64,000 nt of DNA from Parapristionchus giblindavisi (Eukaryota; Nematoda; Chromadorea; Rhabditida; Diplogasteridae). Below are positions 51,473-64,000 of the stretch, in pieces. The notes below the pieces were generated by a model, which was not told the DNA's origin, did not search any database, and worked only from the letters and a program-made list of their open reading frames with translations. The DNA lies in assembly GCA_943737045.1 (NCBI GenBank), contig CALSFV010000046.1, positions 310,001-374,000 of the forward strand. The letters are read 5' to 3'. The translations under genes were made by a program, and so were the position numbers. Positions within the stretch are counted from its first letter, which is position 1. Each line of letters opens with the position of its first letter.

Positions 51473-54400
51473 ACGGTTCGACATGAGCTGAAGAGTGTAC
51501 GATTCAGAATTTTTTTCTCTTTCACATGGTATATGACACGATTAGTATCGTTGATAATTTGACTTGTCATGAATTGTTTTGTAGGGAAAATGCAAAGAGT
51601 ACTGGAAGATAATTTAGCATTTTGGCATATGTGACCGCTTTCAGGAATGAAAAAGTGTATCGTATTCAGATTTTTTTACTCTTTCGTTGGGTATACGACA
51701 AGATAGGTTTCATTGCCATTTTCACATTTCACAAGTAATTTTTATCAAATAAGAGTAAAAGCTACTTTTGTACTTCGGCCATTGTCGCGACTGTAAAATA
51801 ATACGGTTAGACAGGAGCTGAAGTGTGTACGATTCAGCATTTTTATCTCTTTCACATGGTATATGACACGATTAGTATCGTTGACAATTTGACTTGTCAT
51901 GAATTGTTTTGTAGGGAAAATGCAAAGAGTACTGGAAGATAATTTAGCATTTTGGCATATGTGACCGCTTTTCAGGAATGGAAAAGTGTATCGTATTCAG
52001 ATTTTTTTGCTCTTTCGTTGGGTATACGACAAGATAGGTTTCATTGCCATTTTCACATTTCACAAGTAATTTTTATCATATAAGAGTAAAAGCTACTTTT
52101 GTACTTCGGTCATTGTGTCGACCGTAAAATAATATGGTTCGACATGAGCTGAAGAGTGTACGATTCAGAATTTTTTTCTCTTTCACATGGTATATGACAC
52201 GATTAGTATCGTTGATAATTTGACTTGTCATGAATTGTTTTGTAGCGAAAATGCAAAGAGTACTGGAAGATAATTTAGCATTTTGGCCTATGTGACCGCT
52301 ATTCAGGAATGGAAAAGTGTATCGTATTCAGATTTTTTTGCTCTTTCGTTGGGTATACGACAAGATAGGTTTCATTGCCATTTTCACATTTCACAAGTAA
52401 TTTTTATCATATAAGAGTAAAAGCTACTTTTGTACTTCGGTCATTGTGTCGACCGTAAAATAATATGGTTCGACATGAGCTGAAGAGTGTACGATTCAGA
52501 ATTTTTTTCTCTTTCACATGGTATATGACACGATTAGTATCGATGATAATTTGACTTGTCATGAATTGTTTTGTAGCGAAAATGCAAAGAGTACTGGAAG
52601 AAAATTTAGCATTTTGGCCTATGTGACCGCTGTTCAGGAATGGAATAGTGTATCGTATTCAGATTTTTTTACTCTTTCGTTGGGTATACGACAAGATAGG
52701 TTTCATTGCCATTTTCACATTTCACAAGTAATTTTTATCAAATAAGAGTAAAAGCTACTTTTGTACTTCGGCCATTGTCGCGACTGTAAAATAATACGGT
52801 TAGACAGGAGCTGAAGTGTGTACGATTCAGCATTTTTATCTCTTTCACATGGTATATGACACGATTAGTATCGTTGACAATTTGACTTGTCATGAATTGT
52901 TTTGTAGGGAAAATGCAAAGAGTACTGGAAGATAATTTAGCATTTTGGCATATGTGACCGCTTTTCAGGAATGGAAAAGTGTATCGTATTCAGATTTTTT
53001 TGCTCTTTCGTTGGGTATACGACAAGATAGGTTTCATTGCCATTTTCACATTTCACAAGTAATTTTTATCATATAAGAGTAAAAGCTACTTTTGTACTTC
53101 GGCCATTGTGTCGACCGTAAAATAATACGGTTCGACATGAGCTGAAGAGTGTACGATTCAGAATTTTTTTCTCTTTCACATGGTATATGACACGATAGGT
53201 ATCGTTGCCATTTTCACATTTCACAAGTAATTTTTATCATATAAGAGTAAAAGCTACTTTTGTACTTCGGTCATTGTGTCGACTGTAAAATAATACGGTT
53301 CGACATGAGCTGAAGAGTGTACGATTCAGAATTTTTTTCTCTTTCACATGGTATATGACACGATTAGTATCGTTGATAATTTGACTTGTCATGAATTGTT
53401 TTGTAGGGAAAATGCAAAGAGTACTGGAAGATAATTTAGCATTTTGGCATATGTGACCGCTTTCAGGAATGAAAAAGTGTATCGTATTCAGATTTTTTTA
53501 CTCTTTCGTTGGGTATACGACAAGATAGGTTTCATTGCCATTTTCACATTTCACAAGTAATTTTTATCAAATAAGAGTAAAAGCTACTTTTGTACTTCGG
53601 CCATTGTCGCGACTGTAAAATAATACGGTTAGACAGGAGCTGAAGAGTGTACGATTCAGAATTTTTTTCTCTTTCACATGGTATATGACACGATTAGTAT
53701 CGTTGATAATTTGACTTGTCATGAATTGTTTTGTAGCGAAAATGCAAAGAGTACTGGAAGATAATTTAGCATTTTGGCCTATGTGACCGCTATTCAGGAA
53801 TGGAAAAGTGTATCGTATTCAGATTTTTTTGCTCTTTCGTTGGGTATACGACAAGATAGGTTTCATTGCCATTTTCACATTTCACAAGTAATTTTTATCA
53901 TATAAGAGTAAAAGCTACTTTTGTACTTCGGTCATTGTGTCGACCGTAAAATAATACGGTTCGACATGAGCTGAAGAGTGTACGATTCAGAATTTTTTTC
54001 TCTTTCACATGGTATATGACACGATTAGTATCGTTGATAGTTTGACTTGTCATGAATTGTTTTGTAGCGAAAATGCAAAGAGTACTGGAAGATAATTTAG
54101 CATTTTGGCCTATGTGACCGCTGTTCAGGAATGGAAAAGTGTATCGTATTCAGATTTTTTTGCTCTTTCGTTGGGTATACGACAAGATAGGTTTCATTGC
54201 CATTTTCACATTTCACAAGTAATTTTTATCATATAAGAGTAAAAGCTACTTTTGTACTTCGGTCATTGTGTCGACCGTAAAATAATACGGTTCGACATGA
54301 GCTGAAGAGTGTACGATTCAGAATTTTTTTCTCTTTCACATGGTATATGACACGATTAGTATCGTTGATAATTTGACTTGTCATGAATTGTTTTGTAGGG

Positions 54401-56640
54401 AAAATGCAAAGAGTACTGGAAGATAATTTAGCATTTTGGCATATGTGACCGCTTTCAGGAATGAAAAAGTGTATCGTATTCAGATTTTTTTACTCTTTCG
54501 TTGGGTATACGACAAGATAGGTTTCATTGCCATTTTCACATTTCACAAGTAATTTTTATCAAATAAGAGTAAAAGCTACTTTTGTACTTCGGCCATTGTC
54601 GCGACTGTAAAATAATACGGTTAGACAGGAGCTGAAGTGTGTACGATTCAGCATTTTTATCTCTTTCACATGGTATATGACACGATTAGTATCGTTGACA
54701 ATTTGACTTGTCATGAATTGTTTTGTAGGGAAAATGCAAAGAGTACTGGAAGATAATTTAGCATTTTGGCATATGTGACCGCTTTTCAGGAATGGAAAAG
54801 TGTATCGTATTCAGATTTTTTTGCTCTTTCGTTGGGTATACGACAAGATAGGTTTCATTGCCATTTTCACATTTCACAAGTAATTTTTATCATATAAGAG
54901 TAAAAGCTACTTTTGTACTTCGGCCATTGTGTCGACCGTAAAATAATACGGTTCGACATGAGCTGAAGAGTGTACGATTCAGAATTTTTTTCTCTTTCAC
55001 ATGGTATATGACACGATAGGTATCGTTGCCATTTTCACATTTCACAAGTAATTTTTATCATATAAGAGTAAAAGCTACTTTTGTACTTCGGTCATTGTGT
55101 CGACTGTAAAATAATACGGTTCGACATGAGCTGAAGAGTGTACGATTCAGAATTTTTTTCTCTTTCACATGGTATATGACACGATTAGTATCGTTGATAA
55201 TTTGACTTGTCATGAATTGTTTTGTAGGGAAAATGCAAAGAGTACTGGAAGATAATTTAGCATTTTGGCATATGTGACCGCTTTCAGGAATGAAAAAGTG
55301 TATCGTATTCAGATTTTTTTACTCTTTCGTTGGGTATACGACAAGATAGGTTTCATTGCCATTTTCACATTTCACAAGTAATTTTTATCAAATAAGAGTA
55401 AAAGCTACTTTTGTACTTCGGCCATTGTCGCGACTGTAAAATAATACGGTTAGACAGGAGCTGAAGTGTGTACGATTCAGCATTTTTATCTCTTTCACAT
55501 GGTATATGACACGATTAGTATCGTTGACAATTTGACTTGTCATGAATTGTTTTGTAGGGAAAATGCAAAGAGTACTGGAAGATAATTTAGCATTTTGGCA
55601 TATGTGACCGCTTTTCAGGAATGGAAAAGTGTATCGTATTCAGATTTTTTTGCTCTTTCGTTGGGTATACGACAAGATAGGTTTCATTGCCATTTTCACA
55701 TTTCACAAGTAATTTTTATCATATAAGAGTAAAAGCTACTTTTGTACTTCGGTCATTGTGTCGACCGTAAAATAATATGGTTCGACATGAGCTGAAGAGT
55801 GTACGATTCAGAATTTTTTTCTCTTTCACATGGTATATGACACGATTAGTATCGTTGATAATTTGACTTGTCATGAATTGTTTTGTAGCGAAAATGCAAA
55901 GAGTACTGGAAGATAATTTAGCATTTTGGCCTATGTGACCGCTATTCAGGAATGGAAAAGTGTATCGTATTCAGATTTTTTTGCTCTTTCGTTGGGTATA
56001 CGACAAGATAGGTTTCATTGCCATTTTCACATTTCACAAGTAATTTTTATCATATAAGAGTAAAAGCTACTTTTGTACTTCGGTCATTGTGTCGACCGTA
56101 AAATAATACGGTTCGACATGAGCTGAAGAGTGTACGATTCAGAATTTTTTTCTCTTTCACATGGTATATGACACGATTAGTATCGTTGATAGTTTGACTT
56201 GTCATGAATTGTTTTGTAGCGAAAATGCAAAGAGTACTGGAAGATAATTTAGCATTTTGGCCTATGTGACCGCTGTTCAGGAATGGAAAAGTGTATCGTA
56301 TTCAGATTTTTTTGCTCTTTCGTTGGGTATACGACAAGATAGGTTTCATTGCCATTTTCACATTTCACAAGTAATTTTTATCATATAAGAGTAAAAGCTA
56401 CTTTTGTACTTCGGTCATTGTGTCGACCGTAAAATAATACGGTTCGACATGAGCTGAAGAGTGTACGATTCAGAATTTTTTTCTCTTTCACATGGTATAT
56501 GACACGATTAGTATCGTTGATAATTTGACTTGTCATGAATTGTTTTGTAGCGAAAATGCAAAGAGTACTGGAAGATAATTTAGCATTTTGGCCTATGTGA
56601 CCGCTGTTCAGGAATGGAAAAGTGTATCGTATTCAGATTT
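51473..56640 (+). repeat. Satellite domain III: about 1821-bp higher-order repeat
   Basis: The private variant ccgctttcaggaatgaaaaa occurs at 51635, 53457, 54449 and 55278, giving steps of 1822, 992 and 829 bp. Thus 1821 bp is 993 plus 829, or eleven half-monomers. A linked variant, atcaaataagag, follows each copy. The same pair of variants appears at about 19351 and 40305, showing transfer between distant parts of the array. Confidence 0.78.
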
Positions 56641-59099
56641 TTTTGCTCTTTCGTTGGGTATACGACAAGATAGGTTTCATTGCCATTTTCACATTTCACA
56701 AGTAATTTTTATCATATAAGAGTAAAAGCTACTTTTGTACTTCGGCCATTTTCGCGACTGTAAAATAATACGGTTAGACAGGAGCTGAAGTGTGTACGAT
56801 TCAGCATTTTTATCTCTTTCACATGGTATATGACACGATTAGTATCGTTGACAATTTGACTTGTCATGAATTGTTTTGTAGGGAAAATGCAAAGAGTACT
56901 GGAAGATAATTTAGCATTTTGGCATATGTGACCGCTTTTCAGGAATGGAAAAGTGTATCGTATTCAGATTTTTTTACTCTTTCACATGGTATACGACACG
57001 ATAGGTATCGTTGCCATTTTCACATTTCACAAGTAATTTTTATCATATAAGAGTAAAAGCTACTTTTGTACTTCGGTCATTGTGTCGACCGTAAAATAAT
57101 ACGGTTCCACATGAGCTGAAGAGTGTACGATTCAGAATTTTTTTCTCTTTCACATGGTATATGACACGATAGGTATCGTTGCCATTTTCACATTTCACAA
57201 GTAATTTTTATCATATAAGAGTAAAAGCTACTTTTGTACTTCGGTCATTGTGTCGACCGTAAAATAATACGGTTCGACATGAGCTGAAGAGTGTACGATT
57301 CAGAATTTTTTTCTCTTTCACATGGTATATGACACGATTAGTATCGTTGATAATTTGACTTGTCATGAATTGTTTTGTAGCGAAAATGCAAAGAGTACTG
57401 GAAGAAAATTTAGCATTTTGGCCTATGTGACCTCTTTTCAGGAATGGAAAAGTGTATCGTATTCAGATTTTTTTTGCTCTTTCACATGGTATGTGACACG
57501 ATAGGTATCGTTGCCATTTTCACATTTCACAAGTAATTTTTATCATATAAGAGTAAAAGCTACTTTTGTACTTCGGCCATTGTGTCGACCGTAAAATAAT
57601 ACGGTTCGACATGAGCTGAAGAGTGTACGATTCAGAATTTTTTTTCTCTTTCACATGGTATATGACACGATTAGTATCGTTGATAATTTGACTTGTCATG
57701 AATTGTTTTGTAGCGAAAATGCAAAGAGTACTGGAAGATAATTTAGCATTTTGGCCTATGTGACCGCTGTTCAGGAATGGAAAAGTGTATCGTATTCAGA
57801 TTGTTTTGCTCTTTCGTTGGGTATACGACAAGATAGGTTTCATTGCCATTTTCACATTTCACAAGTAATTTTTATCATATAAGAGTAAAAGCTACTTTTG
57901 TACTTCGGCCATTTTCGCGACTGTAAAATAATACGGTTAGACAGGAGCTGAAGTGTGTACGATTCAGCATTTTTTTCTCTTTCCATGGTATATGACACGA
58001 TTAGTATCGTTGACAATTTGACTTGTCATGAATTGTTTTGTAGGGAAAATGCAAAGAGTACTGGAAGATAATTTAGCATTTTGGCATATGTGACCGCTTT
58101 TCAGGAATGGAAAAGTGTATCGTATTCAGATTTTTTTACTCTTTCACATGGTATACGACACGATAGGTATCGTTGCCATTTTCACATTTCACAAGTAATT
58201 TTTATCATATAAGAGTAAAAGCTACTTTTGTACTTCGGTCATTGTGTCGACCGTAAAATAATACGGTTCGACATGAGCTGAAGAGTGTACGATTCAGAAT
58301 TTTTTTCTCTTTCACATGGTATATGACACGATTAGTATCGTTGATAATTTGACTTGTCATGAATTGTTTTGTAGCGAAAATGCAAAGAGTACTGGAAGAT
58401 AATTTAGCATTTTGGCCTATGTGACCGCTGTTCAGGAATGGAAAAGTGTATCGTATTCTGATTTTTTTGCTCTTTCGTTGGGTATACGACACGATAGGTA
58501 TCGTTGCCATTTTCACATTTCACAAGTAATTTTTATCATATAAGAGTTAAAGCTACTTTTGTACTTCGGCCATTGTGTCGACCGTAAAATAATACGGTTC
58601 GACATGAGCTGAAGAGTGTACGATTCAGAATTTTTTTCTCTTTCACATGGTATATGACACGATAGGTATCGTTGCCATTTTCACATTTCACAAGTAATTT
58701 TTATCATATAAGAGTAAAAGCTACTTTTGTACTTCGGTCATTGTGTCGACCGTAAAATAATACGGTTCGACATGAGCTGAAGAGTGTACGATTCAGAATT
58801 TTTTCCTCTTTCACATGGTATATGACACGATTAGTATCGTTGATAATTTGACTTGTCATGAATTGTTTTTTTAGCATTTTGGCCTATGTGACCTCTTTTC
58901 AGGAATGGAAAAGTGTATCGTATTCAGATTTTTTTTGCTCTTTCACATGGTATGTGACACGATAGGTATCGTTGCCATTTTCACATTTCACAAGTAATTT
59001 TTATCATATAAGAGTAAAAGCTACTTTTGTACTTCGGTCATTGTGTCGACCGTAAAATAATACGGTTCGACATGAGCTGAAGAGTGTACGATTCAGAAT

Positions 59100-62000
59100 T
59101 TTTTTCTCTTTCAAATGGTATATGACACGATTAGTATCGTTGATAATTTGACTTGTCATGAATTGTTTTGTAGGGAAAATGCAAAGAGTACTGGAAGATA
59201 ATTTAGCATTTTGGCATATGTGACCGCTTTTCAGGAATGGAAAAGTGTATCGTATTCAGATTTTTTTGCTCTTTCGTTGGGTATACGACAAGATAGGTTT
59301 CATTGCCATTTTCACATTTCACAAGTAATTTTTATCATATAAGAGTAAAAGCTAGTTTTGTACTTCGGCCATTGTGTCGACCGTAAAATAATACGGTTCG
59401 ACATGAGCTGAAGAGTGTACGATTCAGAATTTTTTTCTCTTTCACATGGTATATGACACGATAGGTATCGTTGCCATTTTCACATTTCACAAGTAATTTT
59501 TATCATATAAGAGTAAAAGCTACTTTTGTACTTCGGTCATTGTGTCGACCGTAAAATAATACGGTTCGACATGAGCTGAAGAGTGTACGATTCAGAATTT
59601 TTTTCTCTTTCACATGGTATATGACACGATTAGTATCGTTGATAATTTGACTTGTCATGAATTGTTTTGTAGCGAAAATGCAAAGAGTACTGGAAGATAA
59701 TTTAGCATTTTGGCCTATATGACCGCTGTTCAGGAATGGAAAAGTGTATCGTATTCAGATTTTTTTGCTCTTTCGTTGGGTATACGACAAGATAGGTTTC
59801 ATTGCAATTTTCACATTTCACAAGTAATTTTTATCATATAAGAGTAAAAGCTACTTTTGTACTTCGGTCATTGTGTCGACCGTAAATAATACGGTTCGAC
59901 ATGAGCTGAAGAGTGTACGATTCAGAATTTTTTTCTCTTTCACATGGTATATGACACGATTAGTATCGTTGATAATTTGACTTGTCATGAATTGTTTTGT
60001 AGGGAAAATGCAAAGAGTACTGGAAGATAATTTAGCATTTTGGCATATGTGACCGCTTTTCAGGAATGGAAAAGTGTATCGTATTCAGATTTTTTTGCTC
60101 TTTCGTTGGGTATACGACAAGATAGGTTTCATTGCCATTTTCACATTTCACAAGTAATTTTTATCATATAAGAGTAAAAGCTAGTTTTGTACTTCGGCCA
60201 TTGTGTCGACCGTAAAATAATACGGTTCGACATGAGCTGAAGAGTGTACGATTCAGAATTTTTTTCTCTTTCACATGGTATATGACACGATAGGTATCGT
60301 TGCCATTTTCACATTTCACAAGTAATTTTTATCATATAAGAGTAAAAGCTACTTTTGTACTTCGGTCATTGTGTCGACCGTAAAATAATACGGTTCGACA
60401 TGAGCTGAAGAGTGTACGATTCAGAATTTTTTTCTCTTTCACATGGTATATGACACGATTAGTATCGTTGATAATTTGACTTGTCATGAATTGTTTTGTA
60501 GCGAAAATGCAAAGAGTACTGGAAGATAATTTAGCATTTTGGCCTATGTGACCGCTGTTCAGGAATGGAAAAGTGTATCGTATTCAGATTTTTTTGCTCT
60601 TTCGTTGGGTATACGACAAGATAGGTTTCATTGCCATTTTCACATTTCACAAGTAATTTTTATCATATAAGAGTAAAAGCTACTTTTGTACTTCGGTCAT
60701 TGTGTCGACCGTAAAATAATACGGTTCGACATGAGCTGAAGAGTGTACGATTCAGAATTTTTTTCTCTTTCACATGGTATATGACACGATTAGTATCGTT
60801 GATAATTTGACTTGTCATGAATTGTTTTGTAGCGAAAATGCAAAGAGTACTGGAAGATAATTTAGCATTTTGGCCTATGTGACCGCTGTTCAGGAATGGA
60901 AAAGTGTATCGTATTCAGATTTTTTTGCTCTTTCGTTGGGTATACGACAAGATAGGTTTCATTGCCATTTTCACATTTCACAAGTAATTTTTATCATATA
61001 AGAGTAAAAGCTACTTTTGTACTTCGGCCATTGTGTCGACCGTAAAATAATACGGTTCGACATGAGCTGAAGAGTGTACGATTCAGAATTTTTTTCTCTT
61101 TCACATGGTATATGACACGATAGGTATCGTTGCCATTTTCACATTTCACAAGTAATTTTTATCATATAAGAGTAAAAGCTACTTTTGTACTTCGGTCATT
61201 GTGTCGACCGTAAAATAATACGGTTCGACATGAGCTGAAGAGTGTACGATTCAGAATTTTTTCCTCTTTCACATGGTATATGACACGATTAGTATCGTTG
61301 ATAATTTGACTTGTCATGAATTGTTTTTTAGCATTTTGGCCTATGTGACCTCTTTTCATGAATGGAAAAGTGTATCGTATTCAGATTTTTTTTGCTCTTT
61401 CACATGGTATGTGACACGATAGGTATCGTTGCCATTTTCACATTTCACAAGTAATTTTTATCATATAAGAGTAAAAGCTACTTTTGTACTTCGGTCATTG
61501 TGTCGACCGTAAAATAATACGGTTCGACATGAGCTGAAGAGTGTACGATTCAGAATTTTTTTCTCTTTCACATGGTATATGACACGATTAGTATCGTTGA
61601 TAATTTGACTTGTCATGAATTGTTTTGTAGCGAAAATGCAAAGAGTACTGGAAGATAATTTAGCATTTTGGCCTATGTGACCGCTGCTCAGGAATGGAAA
61701 AGTGTATCGTATTCAGATTTTTTTGCTCTTTCGTTGGGTATACGACAAGATAGGTTTCATTGCCATTTTCACATTTCACAAGTAATTTTTATCATATAAG
61801 AGTAAAAGCTACTTTTGTACTTCGGCCATTTTCGCGACTGTAAAATAATACGGTTAGACAGGAGCTGAAGTGTGTACGATTCAGCATTTTTTTCTCTTTC
61901 CATGGTATATGACACGATTAGTATCGTTGACAATTTGACTTGTCATGAATTGTTTTGTAGGGAAAATGCAAAGAGTACTGGAAGATAATTTAGCATTTTG

Positions 62001-64000
62001 GCATATGTGACCGCTTTTCAGGAATGGAAAAGTGTATCGTATTCAGATTTTTTTGCTCTTTCGTTGGGTATACGACAAGATAGGTTTCATTGCCATTTTC
62101 ACATTTCACAAGTAATTTTTATCATATAAGAGTAAAAGCTAGTTTTGTACTTCGGCCATTGTGTCGACCGTAAAATAATACGGTTCGACATGAGCTGAAG
62201 AGTGTACGATTCAGAATTTTTTTCTCTTTCACATGGTATATGACACGATAGGTATCGTTGCCATTTTCACATTTCACAAGTAATTTTTATCATATAAGAG
62301 TAAAAGCTACTTTTGTACTTCGGTCATTGTGTCGACCGTAAAATAATACGGTTCGACATGAGCTGAAGAGTGTACGATTCAGAATTTTTTTCTCTTTCAC
62401 ATGGTATATGACACGATTAGTATCGTTGATAATTTGACTTGTCATGAATTGTTTTGTAGCGAAAATGCAAAGAGTACTGGAAGATAATTTAGCATTTTGG
62501 CCTATATGACCGCTGTTCAGGAATGGAAAAGTGTATCGTATTCAGATTTTTTTGCTCTTTCGTTGGGTATACGACAAGATAGGTTTCATTGCCATTTTCA
62601 CATTTCACAAGTAATTTTTATCATATAAGAGTAAAAGCTACTTTTGTACTTCGGTCATTGTGTCGACCGTAAATAATACGGTTCGACATGAGCTGAAGAG
62701 TGTACGATTCAGAATTTTTTTCTCTTTCACATGGTATATGACACGATTAGTATCGTTGATAATTTGACTTGTCATGAATTGTTTTGTAGGGAAAATGCAA
62801 AGAGTACTGGAAGATAATTTAGCATTTTGGCATATGTGACCGCTTTTCAGGAATGGAAAAGTGTATCGTATTCAGATTTTTTTGCTCTTTCGTTGGGTAT
62901 ACGACAAGATAGGTTTCATTGCCATTTTCATATTTCACAAGTAATTTTTATCATATAAGAGTAAAAGCTAGTTTTGTACTTCGGCCATTGTGTCGACCGT
63001 AAAATAATACGGTTCGACATGAGCTGAAGAGTGTACGATTCAGAATTTTTTTCTCTTTCACATGGTATATGACACGATAGGTATCGTTGCCATTTTCACA
63101 TTTCACAAGTAATTTTTATCATATAAGAGTAAAAGCTACTTTTGTACTTCGGTCATTGTGTCGACCGTAAAATAATACGGTTCGACATGAGCTGAAGAGT
63201 GTACGATTCAGAATTTTTTTCTCTTTCACATGGTATATGACACGATTAGTATCGTTGATAATTTGACTTGTCATGAATTGTTTTGTAGCGAAAATGCAAA
63301 GAGTACTGGAAGATAATTTAGCATTTTGGCCTATGTGACCGCTGTTCAGGAATGGAAAAGTGTATCGTATTCAGATTTTTTTGCTCTTTCGTTGGGTATA
63401 CGACAAGATAGGTTTCATTGCCATTTTCACATTTCACAAGTAATTTTTATCATATAAGAGTAAAAGCTACTTTTGTACTTCGGTCATTGTGTCGACCGTA
63501 AAATAATACGGTTCGACATGAGCTGAAGAGTGTACGATTCAGAATTTTTTTCTCTTTCACATGGTATATGACACGATTAGTATCGTTGATAATTTGACTT
63601 GTCATGAATTGTTTTGTAGCGAAAATGCAAAGAGTACTGGAAGATAATTTAGCATTTTGGCCTATGTGACCGCTGTTCAGGAATGGAAAAGTGTATCGTA
63701 TTCAGATTTTTTTGCTCTTTCGTTGGGTATACGACAAGATAGGTTTCATTGCCATTTTCACATTTCACAAGTAATTTTTATCATATAAGAGTAAAAGCTA
63801 CTTTTGTACTTCGGCCATTGTGTCGACCGTAAAATAATACGGTTCGACATGAGCTGAAGAGTGTACGATTCAGAATTTTTTTCTCTTTCACATGGTATAT
63901 GACACGATAGGTATCGTTGCCATTTTCACATTTCACAAGTAATTTTTATCATATAAGAGTAAAAGCTACTTTTGTACTTCGGTCATTGTGTCGACCGTAA
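59100..64000 (+). repeat. Satellite domain IV: 2787-bp higher-order repeat with 829-bp sub-repeat
   Basis: The variant gctagttttg (normally gctacttttg) occurs at 59351, 60180, 62138 and 62967. The pairs are 829 bp apart and the pairs themselves are 2787 bp apart. The variant cctatatgacc at 59714 and 62501 gives the same 2787. Three independent markers at one spacing make this a real and recent block duplication. Confidence 0.85.

Larger units (their letters stand above)
18378..64000 (+). repeat. 331-bp satellite DNA array (runs off the right edge)
   Basis: Head-to-tail monomers in one orientation fill 45.6 kb, about 138 monomer equivalents, with no interrupting gene or transposon that I could see. 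Period marks: agtgtatcgtattcag occurs at 18381, 18711, 19042, 19371, 19702, 20033 and 20363, giving steps of 329-331. Monomers fall into recurrent types. The common type has tgtcgaccg, ggttcgacatgag and gtagcgaaaatg. The second type has tcgcgactg, ggttagacagg, gattcagcattttt and gtagggaaaatg with ggcatatg. The array begins sharply at aaaagtgtatcg with full-quality sequence, and no decayed edge is seen. Location and function (centromeric, subtelomeric or other heterochromatin) cannot be read from sequence alone. Confidence 0.98.

Noticed and set aside
58205..58516. 103-codon minus-strand frame in the satellite
   Set aside because: Chance readthrough of a variant monomer. Equivalent positions in neighbouring monomers are closed.
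18378..64000. CRISPR array
   Set aside because: The repeats are 331 bp, contiguous and spacer-free, in eukaryote-like DNA.
18378..64000. rRNA spacer or histone-type gene cluster
   Set aside because: No conserved RNA or protein segment occurs in any monomer type, and all frames are closed in the consensus.

Overview
This window is eukaryotic, repeat-dominated, AT-rich DNA with no recognisable protein-coding gene, rRNA or tRNA. The architecture is a very large near-identical inverted repeat directly beside a long satellite array. That suggests animal-type heterochromatin, such as pericentromeric, subtelomeric, sex-chromosome or B-chromosome DNA. Nothing I can read fixes the species or chromosome.

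Layout. (1) Bases 1-17310 form a palindrome. Left-arm base i pairs with right-arm base 17311-i in the outer part. The pairing sum becomes 16467 inside an 844-bp insertion in the right arm, 16469 inside a G9/C7 length difference, and 16474 inside a 5-bp indel. The arms are nearly identical to about 7200/9285, patchy to about 7575/9105, and enclose a unique spacer of about 1.5 kb. The left arm already matches at base 1, so the palindrome may continue beyond the window. (2) The 844-bp insertion is an 836-bp element (13073-13908) with a perfect 8-bp target duplication, and the left arm holds the empty site. A compact GC-rich inverted-terminal-repeat element (7189-7553) sits where arm identity decays. 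(3) Bases 17391-18140 hold a purine-rich 39-bp/213-bp tandem array plus a tail. Together they are a diverged duplicate of the palindrome's own outer edge. (4) A 100-bp hairpin element (18191-18290) and a short unique junction follow. (5) From 18378 to the right edge, 45.6 kb is an uninterrupted head-to-tail satellite with a 331-bp monomer.

The satellite is the richest part. The 331-bp monomer is itself an ancient dimer of two related halves, alpha about 161 bp and beta about 170 bp. Higher-order repeats (HORs) of 829, 993, about 1821, 2787 and 2948 bp are visible, plus a segment repeated at exactly 11994 bp. Several are odd multiples of a half-monomer, because short 168-bp alpha/beta hybrid units and 33-bp-deleted alpha halves are built into them. 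One beta type carries TTTCGTTGG, matching the first nine bases of the CENP-B box. The most common monomer types also carry a strong dyad.

There is no evident gene network. The interest lies in how palindrome, tandem arrays and satellite are joined and maintained by recombination. Every open frame seen is explained by low complexity, by satellite variants, or is too short and featureless to support as a gene.
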